From: Astropecten irregularis
Taxonomy: Eukaryota > Echinodermata > Asteroidea > Paxillosida > Astropectinidae
DNA length: 64,000 nt
Assembly (NCBI GenBank): GCA_963971285.1
Contig: OZ020255.1
Coordinates: 1,674,001 to 1,738,000 of the forward strand
Direction of reading: 5' to 3'
Position numbers and translations under genes: made by a program. Under the pieces are notes generated by a model. The model worked only from the letters and a program-made list of their open reading frames with translations. It had not been told where the DNA came from and ran no database searches. Shown one piece after another: positions 38,991-49,873 of the stretch (positions within the stretch are counted from its first letter, which is position 1; every line of letters starts with the position of its first letter).

Positions 38991-41275
38991 AAGATTCATA
39001 AACTAAAGAACTTTTATCAAGAATTCCCTTTATGTTGTCGCATGAGATCACATTTTGATAAATATTTGACTATCTTCATTTCCATTAACTGACTACCAGT
39101 ACAATATAAATTGTGCATTTGTAGCAAAACACTTTCATTACTTCTTTCTGTACCAGTAATGGTACAGTTCTGCATGTACACTCTGTACTGTCCTGACATT
39201 ATGCATATATAACTGTACAGCAAATGATAACATGTACATTTAGGAAATGTACAACAATTTCTGCATCTTGCTATTTGTGTAGGTGTACATAGATTCACAG
39301 TCTTCATAGATGAATGGATGACTTGCCATATGCTCCACTCCACTGTTGATGCTCACTGCTCAAGTCCACAAGTTGTTGTTGAGGATACCATGATTATCTC
39401 TGTAGTTCTGTACACACTGATGGCTTTTCACATGTATCATTTATCAGGATGTTTCACTGCATGTCATTTATCAATGAATGCTGCATGGTAGCAGTATCAC
39501 TCTCCTACTGGTTGGCTGTACTGTGTGTCTGTACAGCTTCTGCAATGTAGTAAAGTTCAATGATAACACTGATGTGTGTTCACTTCATCTCAATAATCTC
39601 AATGGATTTTCAGGACTCCTGCACCTTTACCCATGCAGTACAGTTGTGCCTTCTTCATCAGGTTGTTATTGGGCACTTGTACCAGTCTTGAAGAGAATAA
39701 GTGACATTGTTGAAATCTGATATGCTGGCAGATCTCTGACTGATGAGAAGAAACACATCACAAGCTCAGTACCTGGCACAGATTCACTGCTGTCTTGGAG
39801 AGAGTGAAAGTGATGATGATGAGGGTGCAGGCTGAGGATGTTTGTTGCACTCATATTGGATGTCAGTTGTCATAACTGCACATGTTGATTCATGTAGCAT
39901 TCTTCACCTGAGAGAAGTGAGGGCAGTTCTTGGTAGCTACTGATCAATGATCATCATGTATCTCCTTGGTACATCATATAACAAATGTGGATATGAGTCT
40001 GTCATTCAGCTATCATTTATTTCACAAGCTGTTGTGATGGTCTCTGTCTGAGCCCTGCATGACAATTCTTAGATGTGCTTTTGAAAGACTTGAGAAGTTC
40101 CTTCCAGATTGTACATAATTTGTAGGTAGACATTTCAGCAGTGAGGAGCATTTTGCAATGGTAGACTGGAGCATTTTTAGCTGTAGTCTCATTACAAATG
40201 GCATATACTGTATCAGCATTAACTACATTCACATATACTTTATACATTGATTTGATAAAATAATTCAAACTCAAAATACATACATTGAGTATGGGTCATA
40301 AACTCATAACCTGAACCGTCAGCTGAGGTTTGAAGCGCCAGTGACACCCTGAAGTTGGGTCGTTCCAGGGTTCAGGTGCTAACACCAACTATAGTATCTC
40401 TTCAAAGAGTATTATCTCGGAATAAACTTTGCCTTCTGTTTGTCTTAGACATGAAATTTAATTAACCTATTTGCTAAATAAATATGACACCATGTAATAT
40501 CTATGCATCTTATTCATGTCTCCATTTACATTGCACATTATAGGAATATTGACAATGACAATTTGAGCTGAAATACTTTATCACAGACTAGTCATTCTAA
40601 CCTAGATATTAACAGAGTGATGCATTCTCAATGGATAAAATAAGATGAATAGGCTACACACCTCATGAAATGTGCACTTTGCACCAAGCCAAGTTACACA
40701 ATCTCTCATTTAATCAAATTTTAACTGATGAAAGTAAAGGGCCATCAATACAAGCCCAACCCAAGCTGGATTTTATGAGCACCTTGTCAAATTTGTCCCA
40801 CACAATATACCTTTCTTTTGTTTACTAGTACTGACATGCTGGTTGGCAATGCTTGGCATGGGCAGCCAAATGCTGCAAATCATTTCACCTTCTTGACAGA
40901 CGGCATGACCAAATTCAACATTTTTACAAACTTTCCATAGCTGTACAAATTAATACCATCATTGCTAATGTTATCTCCATTACATTTAGCAATATCTTTC
41001 AATGCTTATAGAACGTTGAGTTTAAATTGTGGTTATTTTTTTGGCTTGGCTTTGACGGCTCACCATAGTTCCCGCCATCTTGGTTGGCAAAACACTTGGG
41101 CTGTGATGTTGCAAAAGAAAGGTCTATACAGCAACAGAACACACTGAACCCATGATCTCAAACAATCTTCAAGTTAAGCTGCACACTTGTAAAATGCCCA
41201 AGATAATCTTGGCAATGTATATATCTCTTCTAGAAAGATTTGAGGCTTTGCATGGTGACAATTGGTATGTGAATC
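38991..41275. other. no recognisable gene over 2.3 kb
   Basis: Frames are short and unremarkable on both strands. 41236-41275 (AGATTTGAGGCTTTGCATGG ... ATGTGAATCGG) recurs at 49324-49366, a small duplicated block adjacent to the inverted repeat that follows. Confidence 0.5.
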
Positions 41276-41477
41276 GGTTTGCGGAAACACCATGTAAGAA
41301 TCGTTCATACTTTTGCACTTCTTGTAAGGTCTCAACGTTTCGACTAGCCTGCTCTAGTCCTTGGTCTCCTGATGATGACTAGAGCAGACTAGTCATAACA
41401 TTGAGACCTTACGAGAAGTGCGAATGAAATAGAAGTGCGAAAGTACGAACGATTCTTACATGGTATTTTCGCAAACC
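41276..41477. repeat. imperfect inverted repeat with hammerhead-like core
   Basis: A left arm from GGTTTGCGGAAACACCATG and a right arm ending CATGGTATTTTCGCAAACC are inverted over about 80 bp. In the centre the plus strand has CTGATGA (41369-41375), a TGACTAG/CTAGTCA stem-loop (41376-41395), then TAAC. The left arm read on the minus strand has the equivalent stem followed by GAAAC. CTGATGA-stem-GAAAC are the conserved parts of hammerhead ribozymes, which Penelope-like elements carry in their inverted terminal repeats. Confidence 0.55.
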
Positions 41478-41765
41478 AATCCAAGTAACTCTCCTAGTTA
41501 TGTTGTACATGTACATGTGGTAGAAAGCAGAAATGAAAGATCTTTAGATATGAACTTGAACATAGGTAAACACTTGCCATTGATGTCAAAATACTTTTTA
41601 CTATACCTCATAAATATTCATGACCTAGGGCCAAATCCCAATTGGACAATTCACCATCATGTGCCAGTGGATATATTTGCTGATCACCAGCAAGTCGGCC
41701 GGGAAATCTCCGAAGGAACTGTTACACATGTAACATCTCACTGCACATCTATCCTAGTTTGCAGT

Positions 41766-41862
41766 GCGCATGCGTGGATTTCGCCCTACATGAAGTTCAC
41801 GAAAACGAAGATTTTGCTGCACTTCTCGACGAAATTGTGGACAATAAAGAATATTTAAGAGG
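41766..41862 (+). CDS. possible short exon
   Basis: The frame reads DFALHEVHENEDFAALLDEI then VDNKEYLRG and meets a GTATAG donor-like site. The peptide looks natural and acidic but I do not recognise it. Confidence 0.25.
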
Positions 41863-41902
41863 TATAGTAAAACTACATGTAATATCACATGGTTTATTTC
41901 AG

Positions 41903-42026
41903 GTGGACAGTCGATTCTAGCTTCCCTCGGTGTTGGAAGTTGACAAACTAGTTCCCTCGGATTTTCCTCCGGAACTATAGTTAGCAAACTTCCAACACCT
42001 CAGGAGCTAGAATCGACTGTCACCTC
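41903..42026. repeat. 124-bp hairpin-forming inverted repeat
   Basis: GGTGGACAGTCGATTCTAGC and its inverse GCTAGAATCGACTGTCACC bracket a second inverted pair (GGTGTTGGAAGTT / AACTTCCAACACC). Outside, ATATCACAT and ATGTGATAT continue the palindrome. Likely a small foldback element. Confidence 0.8.
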
Positions 42027-42539
42027 AAACAATGTGATATTTGTATAATACATGATACATATGTACATGTAGTTCACCCAACAATACATGTATTGCCGAA
42101 GTGACATTACAACTGCGGATAACATACATGTAAGTACATTTTGCAAGTACGTTTAGATAGGGGCACTGTCAAATTCTGAACGTGTAATAAATTGTTACCA
42201 AATAAATGACAGATAAGGTTTGAATGATCGAATGATAGTGAATATATACAATGTATATATACCAGTGTTGGAGGTCTCAAGGCCGGTTTTTGATGCAAGG
42301 CTTGAATTTTAAAACGGAGGCCACGGAGGCCATGGCCTTCATTGCCCTTGTTCTTGGTCTTGGTGCCCCCTTCAAATGTTTCCATAGACATGATTTTCCA
42401 ATGGAAGTGCACCTTACAATGGAAAAGTGGCCTTGCCCATTTCAGAACCAAATTCAAAGCCTGGGATGGCCTTGGTCTCAGCCTTGGCCTCCCCGTATGA
42501 CGACTCGGTCTTGGCCTCAGCACATTCAGCCCTGAGCCA

Positions 42540-42903
42540 TTCCAGCAGTGAAGATATCCCAGCCAAGGTGCCCCGTTTGTAGGCAAAGTACAAGACGATC
42601 AGGAGCCGAACGAGGAGTGGGGAGAAGAACAGCACACGGACGCAGATAGGAAAATACTTACGGGATGAGACACAACACGGCACAGATGCTGTCTCATATT
42701 GGGGGCAGAAAGGAGAAGGCTATGTGAAGTATCCATCTCTGCATGCCATTGCAAGGAGCACTTTGTGTGTTCCAGCCAGCAGTGCTCTGATAGAGCGCAT
42801 TTTTAGCAGAGGTAGTTTGGTCATGCGACCACAACCAGCCAGGCTATCACCACAGATGCTGGAGACACTTATGGTCTTGAAATGTAACGAACATATACTT
42901 TGA
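42540..42903 (+). pseudogene. hAT transposase C-terminal dimerisation domain
   Basis: One frame with a single in-frame TAG near 42576 reads KYLRDETQHGTDAVSYWGQK, YPSLHAIARSTLCVPASSAL, IERIFSRGSL and LSPQMLETLMVLKCNEHIL before TGA. 'YP-L--LA---L-VPASS---ER-FS--G---------L-P--LE-LM-LK-N' is the hAT family dimerisation domain, which includes the last catalytic Glu region. About 110 codons remain of a normal 600 or more. Confidence 0.85.
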
Positions 42904-43020
42904 AGATCGAAGCCACAACCAAGAGTTTGTTAAAATAAAATCATTCATTTGAGACTATCATCTTTGTGTAAAGTTACATTTTCTGTTTTTTATGTATGTG
43001 TGTATAAACTGTGTATTATA

Positions 43021-43216
43021 CAACCGGCCTTGGCCTCGGAGACACTGAACTCAGACACTGTGGCCTTGGCCTCGGCCTTGAATGTTCGTGACTCGGCCTC
43101 GGAGACCCTGTACTTGGACACTGTGGCCTTGGCCTAGGCCTTGAATGCTCGTGACTTGGTCTCGGCCTTGGAGACCTTGACTTGGACTTGGCCTCGGAGC
43201 TTGTGGCCTCGACACC
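43021..43216. repeat. GGCCTTGGCCTCGG repeats, 63-bp unit
   Basis: Two 63-bp units containing TCGGAGAC-CTG and CACTGTGGCCTTGGCCT, plus shorter variants, fill the right subterminal region of the hAT element. Related GGCCTTGG/CCAAGGCC words occur near its left end (42280-42520). Confidence 0.8.
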
Positions 43217-43223
43217 AACACTG

Positions 43224-44016
43224 ATATATAATGTATATGCATACATGTACCCATGAACATAGAAAAACATGAGATCAATATTATTAACAATGTAAATTGA
43301 TACAGTATAGAAGCTCAATTGAACTAGGTTTGTAAGTGTCTAAGTGAATGTTTTCTATTGCTGACAGCTTCTGTACTGGAGACCGAGGCAAAGGAAAAGT
43401 GGAAGATTGACAGCATTAATTCAGCAAATGGCTTTGGGAAAAAGCAGAGGTAGGAACCAAGAAAGGTGGCAGGGACTTTATGAGGTGATGATTCGGGTGT
43501 ATTCCCTGATTGCTTGGGAAAATTTGTGAGTTGGAGAAAAAAGAGAAAGAGCAGTAACGCAGACAATGAGTCAAGACTGAGCTTAAGCAACGTCTGCAAA
43601 GACTTTTTCCCTCGCCTTGAAGTTGTAGTAGGAACTCCTAACTCATCAAGTCTTTGTCACTAAGCTGAAGTTCTAAGCAAAATATCATCAGAAGAAAACT
43701 ATGCTCTTTGCAAAGGAATATGGGAGGCAGAGCATGCAGAACTGCAGAGTCGGAAGCTAGATTCCGAGGGAAGGATGCGTGACAGGCAGGAGTAAAACAA
43801 ATCATCTGCCTAGATAAGGGCTCCCACTAATCCTGATGACATTGTATTCAGTTGGGATGTAACTTGTAATTCCTGTTTGAATGTTTTCTACATGTTCCTG
43901 CAAAAATAATAAATGAAATGAAATGAAAATGAAAATCTTCAGACATTTCATTCTCATTGACAAGGAAGCCCAGCTTAAGCATTCTTACAGAACTGCAAGA
44001 AGGAGAAAGAGATGTG
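43224..44016 (+). other. no gene recognised; coding-like patch
   Basis: 43366-43450 follows an acceptor-like TGCTGACAG and contains LETEAKEKWKIDSINS in one frame before a GTAGGA. Too short to assign. Confidence 0.3.
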
Positions 44017-44940
44017 AAATGCTTCAAGAAGCAAACCAAGATATTACATAAACTCAGGTAACTCAAATGTGAACCAGTTAGCATTTTGAATAAATGTTAT
44101 CATTTGGAAATAAAAGGTTCGATTGACAGATATTTCAAAGACTGAAGGAGGCTGGTGACCTTGCGGAGATGCCAGACTTCAACGTGAATCATCTAACAAA
44201 CGAATGGTTCTACATTAAGATGTTCCAAGATCTGAACCTGGACTTATTGTAAGCAACAACAAACTGTCCAGGGTTTTCAGCAAGAAACCCCATCGAGCAT
44301 GTGTGGGGGGTCTTGACCAATGCCACATCAGCATACCTGCCAGACCGCCTTCTGGGTGAGCTTCCCCCAACACGGCAACACTTGAGCAGTCAAGCCCTGG
44401 AGGTAAAAGAAGGAAAAGTGTTTGATGCTGCCCTTATCACGCTGGAGGGATATTGGCAGAATCTCAGGTATAATTGTGCCAATTGTTGTCAGCCACAAGT
44501 CCAGCCGAGCTTTTGATCATCCCTACACTGATGAAGAGTATAGTTGTGCCCACAAACTTTTAACAGGGCCATACTTAATATCAAGCAGGCAAGAGACTTC
44601 CATGATAATATGAACTTTGATCGTCGAGTCGGCGAACAACCTGATGTCAAACACTGTGCAGACAAGCCTCCTTGGAATCCCAAAGCTCCCGCATTGTATC
44701 AGGCTTTTCCATCGCCTGTCCCATCTCCAGCCCACCCTGACCACTTCTTATCATTTCTGGAGGCAACAAGTCAGCCACAAGTGCCTCCAGATGTACATGT
44801 ACACATGCCACTAGTCAAACATAAACTATAGGACGCTGCCTCATCTGCAAATATGTTTATACATCTGAAATGAAGGCAGCAAGCCAGCAACTACTATACT
44901 CAAGCAGCAGATGACCATCAGATAATTAACATTATAACAA
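44017..44940 (+). pseudogene. DDE-like transposon protein fragment (NPIEHVWG family), copy 2
   Basis: Reads MPDFNVNHLTNEWFYIKMFQ, a stop, then FSARNPIEHVWGVLTNATSA, LPDRLLGELPPTRQHLSSQA, LEVKEGKVFDAALITLEGYW, and in other frames HKLLTGPYLI and HCADKPPWNPKAPALYQAF. NPIEH-W is the landmark near the last catalytic acidic residue of several DDE superfamilies. The whole block (with 5' and 3' flanks) is repeated at 45960-46972. Confidence 0.6.
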
Positions 44941-45072
44941 GTTAAGGTAAGGAAAATACCCAGAAGTTGGTCAAAATACAATTAGGTCTATAGTCACATC
45001 CTCACTGCATCATGGGGATTAGGTAATTCATGTACAAACCAATGGGGCCAAGTACCAGTTACAACTTTCATT

Positions 45073-45175
45073 TCAAATGCTTAAAGTTAGGAGGGTCTGA
45101 CGCGTTTCGATCCTTCAGCCTTTGAGAAAGATCCTGCTAGGAACGCGTCAGGCCCTACTAAATTTAAGCATTTGA
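45073..45175. repeat. 103-bp inverted repeat with GAAAC/CTGA loop motifs
   Basis: TCAAATGCTTAAAGTTAGGA...CTGACGCGTT and its inverse AACGCGTCAG...TTTAAGCATTTGA form 34-bp arms around a 35-nt loop. On the minus strand the loop reads CTGAAGGATCGAAAC, reminiscent of but not matching the hammerhead consensus. Compare the inverted repeat at 41276. Confidence 0.6.
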
Positions 45176-45752
45176 TATATTTCAGGTCATTTTGGCCGAT
45201 GAGCAGTTTGCAGCAGTTTATTACTTTTCATTTCAATCAACTTTGTATTTATGATGATCACTTTATCATGGGCCGTTCACAGACTTGTCTATAGCTTACA
45301 CAGTGTATCATTATTTTTGCCCTAAATGCTATAGGCCTATTTGTTTAGAAAAGTGAAAAAAAAAACCTAATTTACATTTTTATGATATCATTTTTTTTTT
45401 ATGTTTAATAAGAAAAGAAGAGTTGTTTTTTCGCATTTTTTCGGGACCCAGATGTCTGATTGAGCTCAAATTTTCGCAGGTTTATCAAGTCCATGTACAT
45501 GTTTGATCAGACAAAGTATGAGTGCTGTTCTGTAACCATTCATACCAATCATGTATTGTACCTAGATTTAGGCCTACTGGAGTCCCAGCTTCGATGGTTT
45601 CTATTGAAAAAATATCATAGATAATGCGAAAAAAAAATGACCTTTGACCTTAAATAACAAAAAGAAATATGCATTCATTTGTTCTAATCTTTATGATGTC
45701 ATGTAACTCAAGTATTTATTAAGGTTTCACTATTTTCTTCTTGATTATACAG

Positions 45753-45862
45753 ACAATGCTATAGACATGGAAGCTCTGAAACTATTGACGGAGACTGACA
45801 TCCAAACATTAATTCCTAAGATGGGATTGAGGCTGAAGTTCTTGGCAAGGTGGAAAACACAT
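45753..45862 (+). CDS. SAM-domain exon
   Basis: A 110-bp segment with textbook splice signals (TTGATTATACAG before, GTGAGT after), open in one frame: NAIDMEALKLLTETDIQTLI then PKMGLRLKFLARWKTH. This is the second half of a sterile alpha motif ('IDG-ALL-LT-EDL--LGI--G-RLKIL--I'), a protein-protein interaction domain. No other exon of the gene is obvious nearby. It could belong to a host gene or to an element, as SAM domains occur in some invertebrate transposon proteins. Confidence 0.7.
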
Positions 45863-45959
45863 GTGAGTTCAAACATCATTATATGAATAGAGTAAATGCT
45901 CTTGTGGAACTTTCAAAGATGTTGTGCTTCAAGTGCTTAAATGAGGTTGAAGATGGTGT

Positions 45960-46972
45960 GAAAGAGATGTGAATCCTTGAAGAAGCAAACCAAGACATTA
46001 CGCAAACTTCACGTACCGGTAACTCAAATGGAAGCCAGTTAGCATTTTAAATAAATGTTATCATTTGGAAATCGAAGGTTTGATTGATTCTACCACTGAC
46101 TGAAGGAGGCTGGTGACCCTGCGGAGATGCCCGACTTCAACGTGAATCATCTAACAAATGAATGGTTCTACATGAAGATGTTCTAAGATCTGAACCTGGA
46201 CTTATTGTTAGCGACAACGAACTGTCCGGAGTTTTCAGCGAGAAACCCCATCGAGCATGTGTGGGGGGTCCTTACCAATGCAAAATGGGGGTGAGCTTCC
46301 CCCAACATGGCAACACTTGAGCAGTAAAGCCCTGGAGGTAAAAGAAGGAGAAGTATTTGATGTTACCCTCATCACGCTGGAGGGATATTGGCAGAATCTC
46401 CGGTGTAACAATGTGCCAATTGTTGTCAGCCACAAGTCCAGCCGAGCTGATGATCATCCATATACTGATGACGAGTATAGTCATGCCCACAAACTTTTAA
46501 CAAGGCCATACAAGAACATCAAGCAGGCAAGAGACTTCAATGATAATATGAACTTTGATGGTTGAGTTGGCATGGTAATCTCCACTAAATGCCAACCACC
46601 TAATGTCAGCAAACACTGTGCAGACAAGCTTCCTAGGAATCCCAAAGCTCCCGCATTGTATCAGGCTTTTTCATCGCCTGTCCCATTTTCAGCCTACCCT
46701 GACCACTTCTTATAATTTATGGAAGCAACAAGTCAGCCACAAGGGCCTCCTGATCAACACATGCCACTAGTCAAAGATAAGGAACTAGGGAGATGCTTCA
46801 TCTCCAAATAAGTTTATACATCTGAGATGAACACTTTAAGATCATCGCAGAATGTTTCACCCTCATTAGGGTATAGGGTAAATTCCTCCCTCTTTATGGG
46901 TGAGCGTGTAGCAACCACATCGAGGCAGCAACTATACTCAAGCAGCAGACCATCAGATAATTAACATAACAA
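45960..46972 (+). pseudogene. DDE-like transposon protein fragment (NPIEHVWG family), copy 3
   Basis: A duplicate of 44017-44940 with its own defects: a deletion removes the end of the GVLTN block, so GGSLPMQNGGELPPTWQHLS follows HVW in a new frame. LEVKEGEVFDVTLITLEGYW, PIVVSHKSSRADDHPYTDDE, HAHKLLTRPYKNIKQARDF and ISTKCQPPNVSKHCADK follow. The two copies differ by many substitutions, so the duplication is old. Confidence 0.6.
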
Positions 46973-47896
46973 TACTTCATTGGCCGACCCTGGAGAGCTC
47001 CGCCTCCGTGAACCTAGTGCTGTCTACACTCTCTCTCACTCTCTGGTTCCTCTCGTCATGCTACTGACGTACCCGCCTGAGCTTCATTGTTTATTCATCC
47101 TTGTGCCACCCAGTGTACTGTTGATCGCGTTTCCGTGTTGGTCCTTTTGGCAGTAGTATACAGCTAAGGGTACGACACGGGGACGCGACTCGGTCGCTGG
47201 CATCGCCTTTACAGCCATAAGCTTCATTTTTGTATAATTAAATTAGTTAACCTAAAATCCCAGGCGGATAATTTTCCTTTTATTTCTCAGTTATTTCGGC
47301 ACAAGTTCTGCCAAGACTTCATTTCCATTTCCGGGCAAAGTAGCCCTTAATATTTAGGCGTTCTGGTTAGGCCACATAGGCACCACTACAAGCGTAACCT
47401 GCATACAGCAATTTGAAAATAATTGATGAGTTTTTCTGAGAAGTAATGATGAATTGCCTAATAATAATGAGCAATATTAATAGATCCGATAGACAATTGA
47501 CAATACGGCCAAGTAGATGGGTGACGAGCTACCCAAGGGCCAGTAGCCAAAGGAAGAGTTGATGGTTAGGAGTACAGTTGCCCAAACAAGCATTCCAGTT
47601 GAAGCTATAACACTGTATAAAAGAAGCTCAACTGGCATCTGAGACCATGAGTTGGCTCATCAGAATCAAAGAGAATCAAACTTTATAAATGTGATAATGG
47701 GTCTGGGGCATGCTCATCTGATTACAGTTGACACTGGTCCGAAACCAAAAAGTCAAACTTTTACGATGTCTTGAGGAAAGTCTCTGAAGACGTGGTTGCA
47801 TCCTGTGCAAAAACCATTTCAGACATCCAACATATGTAAAAGAAAGAAGTCAAAGACACCTAGATGCAAACTATTCTTGTCATAACCATGTATTTT
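46973..47896. other. no gene recognised; moderately CpG-rich patch
   Basis: 46980-47230 has raised CpG (GGTACGACACGGGGACGCGA) and could be a relic promoter. Its first bases (TTGGCCGACCCTGG) resemble 3845-3858. Confidence 0.35.
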
Positions 47897-48003
47897 CCCT
47901 CATATCCCAGTTTCCAGTGTTATTCCAGACCCACTTCACTTATACTTTAAAAGAATTTCCGACCAACTCATTCGCCAACTGATTCTATTTCTTCGAAAAG
48001 CTG
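47897..48003 (+). pseudogene. exon of an unnamed multicopy transposon protein
   Basis: After CATATCCCAG the frame reads PVSSVIPDPLHLYFKRISDQ then LIRQLILFLRKADNI. 'VPD-LHL-LRI-D-L---LI--IR--D' opens a conserved segment of a family I know only as unannotated multicopy proteins. The continuation is at 48076. Confidence 0.5.
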
Positions 48004-48075
48004 ACAACATTGGTCAGTTGGTAAGAATAAGAAGAATAAGAAGAATTTTGATAAATCACCGTGTGTAAATATTCA

Positions 48076-48670
48076 GAAAGTTGAAGATTTTGTTCAAGGC
48101 CTTGGCTTTGACTGGCATTTTTTCACAGATAAAGACGGCATGTTCACTATACACTGATTTTATTGGCCCACAGCATGAACGAATTCAAAATAACATTCAG
48201 TTAGAACTGTTTTATGGAAAAGACCACCCAAGACTTGATACATTAAAATATTTATGGTCTCGGTTTGTTGTGTTGAAAGAATGTATGAAAATTGACATGA
48301 ATGAAGAACTCCAACTCTTTGAAACAGAAACATGGGTTGATAATTACTATAGAATTTATACTTCCCATGATGTGACTTTATACATGCATGTATTTGCTAA
48401 ACATATTTCAACTTCCATCTGACTTCATGGCAATCTTAGCAAATTTTCTCAACAGACGTTCAAGAAGATGAATGATAGAATGACCAAATGGTATTTCCAA
48501 GCCACAAATCAGTGAAATCTTGAAGCTTTAAGTCAACTAATGAACAAACAAATTAGGATCAGAATCTTGCCACTAGCTGCCAATGAAGAACCAAAACACA
48601 GAATAATTTGCAGCATCTGTAGTAAAGAAGGGCACAACAAACGAACATGTTCCAACAAAACACAAGTTGG
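48076..48670 (+). pseudogene. continuation of the same protein with zinc knuckle
   Basis: After ATATTCAG: VEDFVQGLGFDWHFFTDKDG, a frame change, YTDFIGPQHERIQNNIQLEL, TLKYLWSRFVVLKECM, DVTLYMHVFAKHI, HGNLSKFSQQTFKKMNDRMT, then a CCHC knuckle ICSICSKEGHNKRTC. The order 'WRDLTGPEK ... LW--F ... VTPYIH-LV-HV ... G-L--FSQQ-LEK-ND' is typical of the family. One frameshift and two stops. The knuckle suggests nucleic-acid binding. Confidence 0.55.
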
Positions 48671-49142
48671 TAGGAATAAGGGTATGTTTCAACTGTAAAC
48701 GATTGTTTCTTAAAATCAGTGGGACAGCCAATATAAACATGAGTTCCAGTAAACTGTAGACAATTTATTTGTTGCAGCAAGGAGTAGCGTTACATTACTT
48801 TCACATAAACACAAGGGTGATTGCTAAAAGACATTATTGTAGCAGTAAGTTTAGTAAGGGCTCAGACAGTTATTTATGTAAAGTAGTCAAGGAACCTACA
48901 TGTATACAGTAGTTGTGTGGAAAGATACAAAGAAATATGATTTCTTACACAGGAAGTGTGAAATTATACACTTTGTACATGTTCTATGAGATGGGATCTG
49001 CCTAATTGCTCTGTATGTACATGTATTGTGTGTTATTTCTATTAAGTAGTATGGACATGCATCTAAAATGGTTTGAATCTGATACATGTATGTTGATTGG
49101 TGTTGATTGGTGAAAAACACCCTTGACTTACATTTTTTAATG
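48671..49142. other. intron-like AT-rich DNA
   Basis: No coding signal. It ends in a strong acceptor (TTTTTTAATGCAG). Confidence 0.4.
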
Positions 49143-49300
49143 CAGTCATGGGAAAACCTTCCCGATGTTGAACGCTCAACAGTGGCTGACCACATGCGAC
49201 ATTCACTGGCAACCCAGGCCAAGTATTATAAGGCCCTTTCATCAAAAACTCAAGCAGTGAAGGCCCATACCTTAATTGAAGGGCTCAGCACAGCTAAAGA
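49143..49300 (+). CDS. exon with 'DHM-HS--TQ-KYY' motif
   Basis: Bounded by TTTTTTAATGCAG and AAAGAA/GTAAGT, open in one frame: SWENLPDVERSTVADHMRHS, LATQAKYYKALSSKTQAVKA, HTLIEGLSTAKE. 'VA-HM-HS---A--YY' resembles the final helix of tyrosine-recombinase-like or zinc-cluster transposon proteins in invertebrates, where a Tyr follows HMGHS. That link is tentative. Confidence 0.4.
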
Positions 49301-49375
49301 AGTAAGTGATCTGATGAAATGAGAAAGATTTGTGACTTTGCATAGTGACAATTGGTATGTGGATCGGTGTACAAT

Positions 49376-49560
49376 ACATGTAATAAACGTGTTGTGCCAG
49401 GAGTACAAGCATTCAACGCTTTACCTACATCTCTGACATCTCCTTTGCCTCTAACTCTTGTCAACTTCAAAAGTTCATACAGAAGCCTACATGTACATAT
49501 AACTTTAATCGTTTTCTACTGGTTTTTTTTATTGACTGTCAAACCTTTTTATTCCTATTG
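49376..49560 (+). pseudogene. LINE reverse transcriptase C-terminal remnant
   Basis: Reads VQAFNALPTSLTSPLPLTLV then NFKSSYRSLH. 'WN-LP--L------L--FK--L' is the conserved end of CR1/RTE-like LINE ORF2 proteins. Only about 35 codons remain. Confidence 0.5.
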
Positions 49561-49873
49561 ATTGATTTGATCAGGGTTTAACGAAATTTCATATCTATTA
49601 CTGATTTTAAATTTGTCCTTGTATTTTACTTTTACCTAATTTAAAATTCTAAGTGTTTTTCTGTAAAATCTTTTTTATCTAAACTAACACAAATGTAATC
49701 TTTGTGTCCTTTGTTGTCTGTTTGTATGTGTCTGGTTCAGGAAGAATCAGCACAATGACATATTGTATTTAAAATATATATGAAGGCCTAGTTTATTACA
49801 ATAATTTCATGGGTTCATTGGATCTAATATATTCATGAAAATACTGTAACTTTTCATCTCGCTGTTTCGTAGG

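Larger units (their letters stand above)
42263..43223. mobile_element. 961-bp hAT element
   Basis: The left end CAGTGTTGGAGGTCTCAAGG and the right end (complement CAGTGTTGGTGTCGAGGCC) are typical CAGTG-type hAT termini. The flanks ATATATAC (42255-42262) and ATATATAA (43224-43231) match at seven of eight positions, a decayed 8-bp duplication. Inside it keeps the C-terminal part of a hAT transposase and GGCCTTGG-rich subterminal repeats, so it is an internal-deletion derivative. Confidence 0.78.

Noticed and set aside
42107..42586. 159-codon minus-strand frame at the left end of the hAT element
   Set aside because: It overlaps terminal and subterminal repeats of the element, and its repeats (RPRPS) are the GGCCTTGG words read on the other strand.
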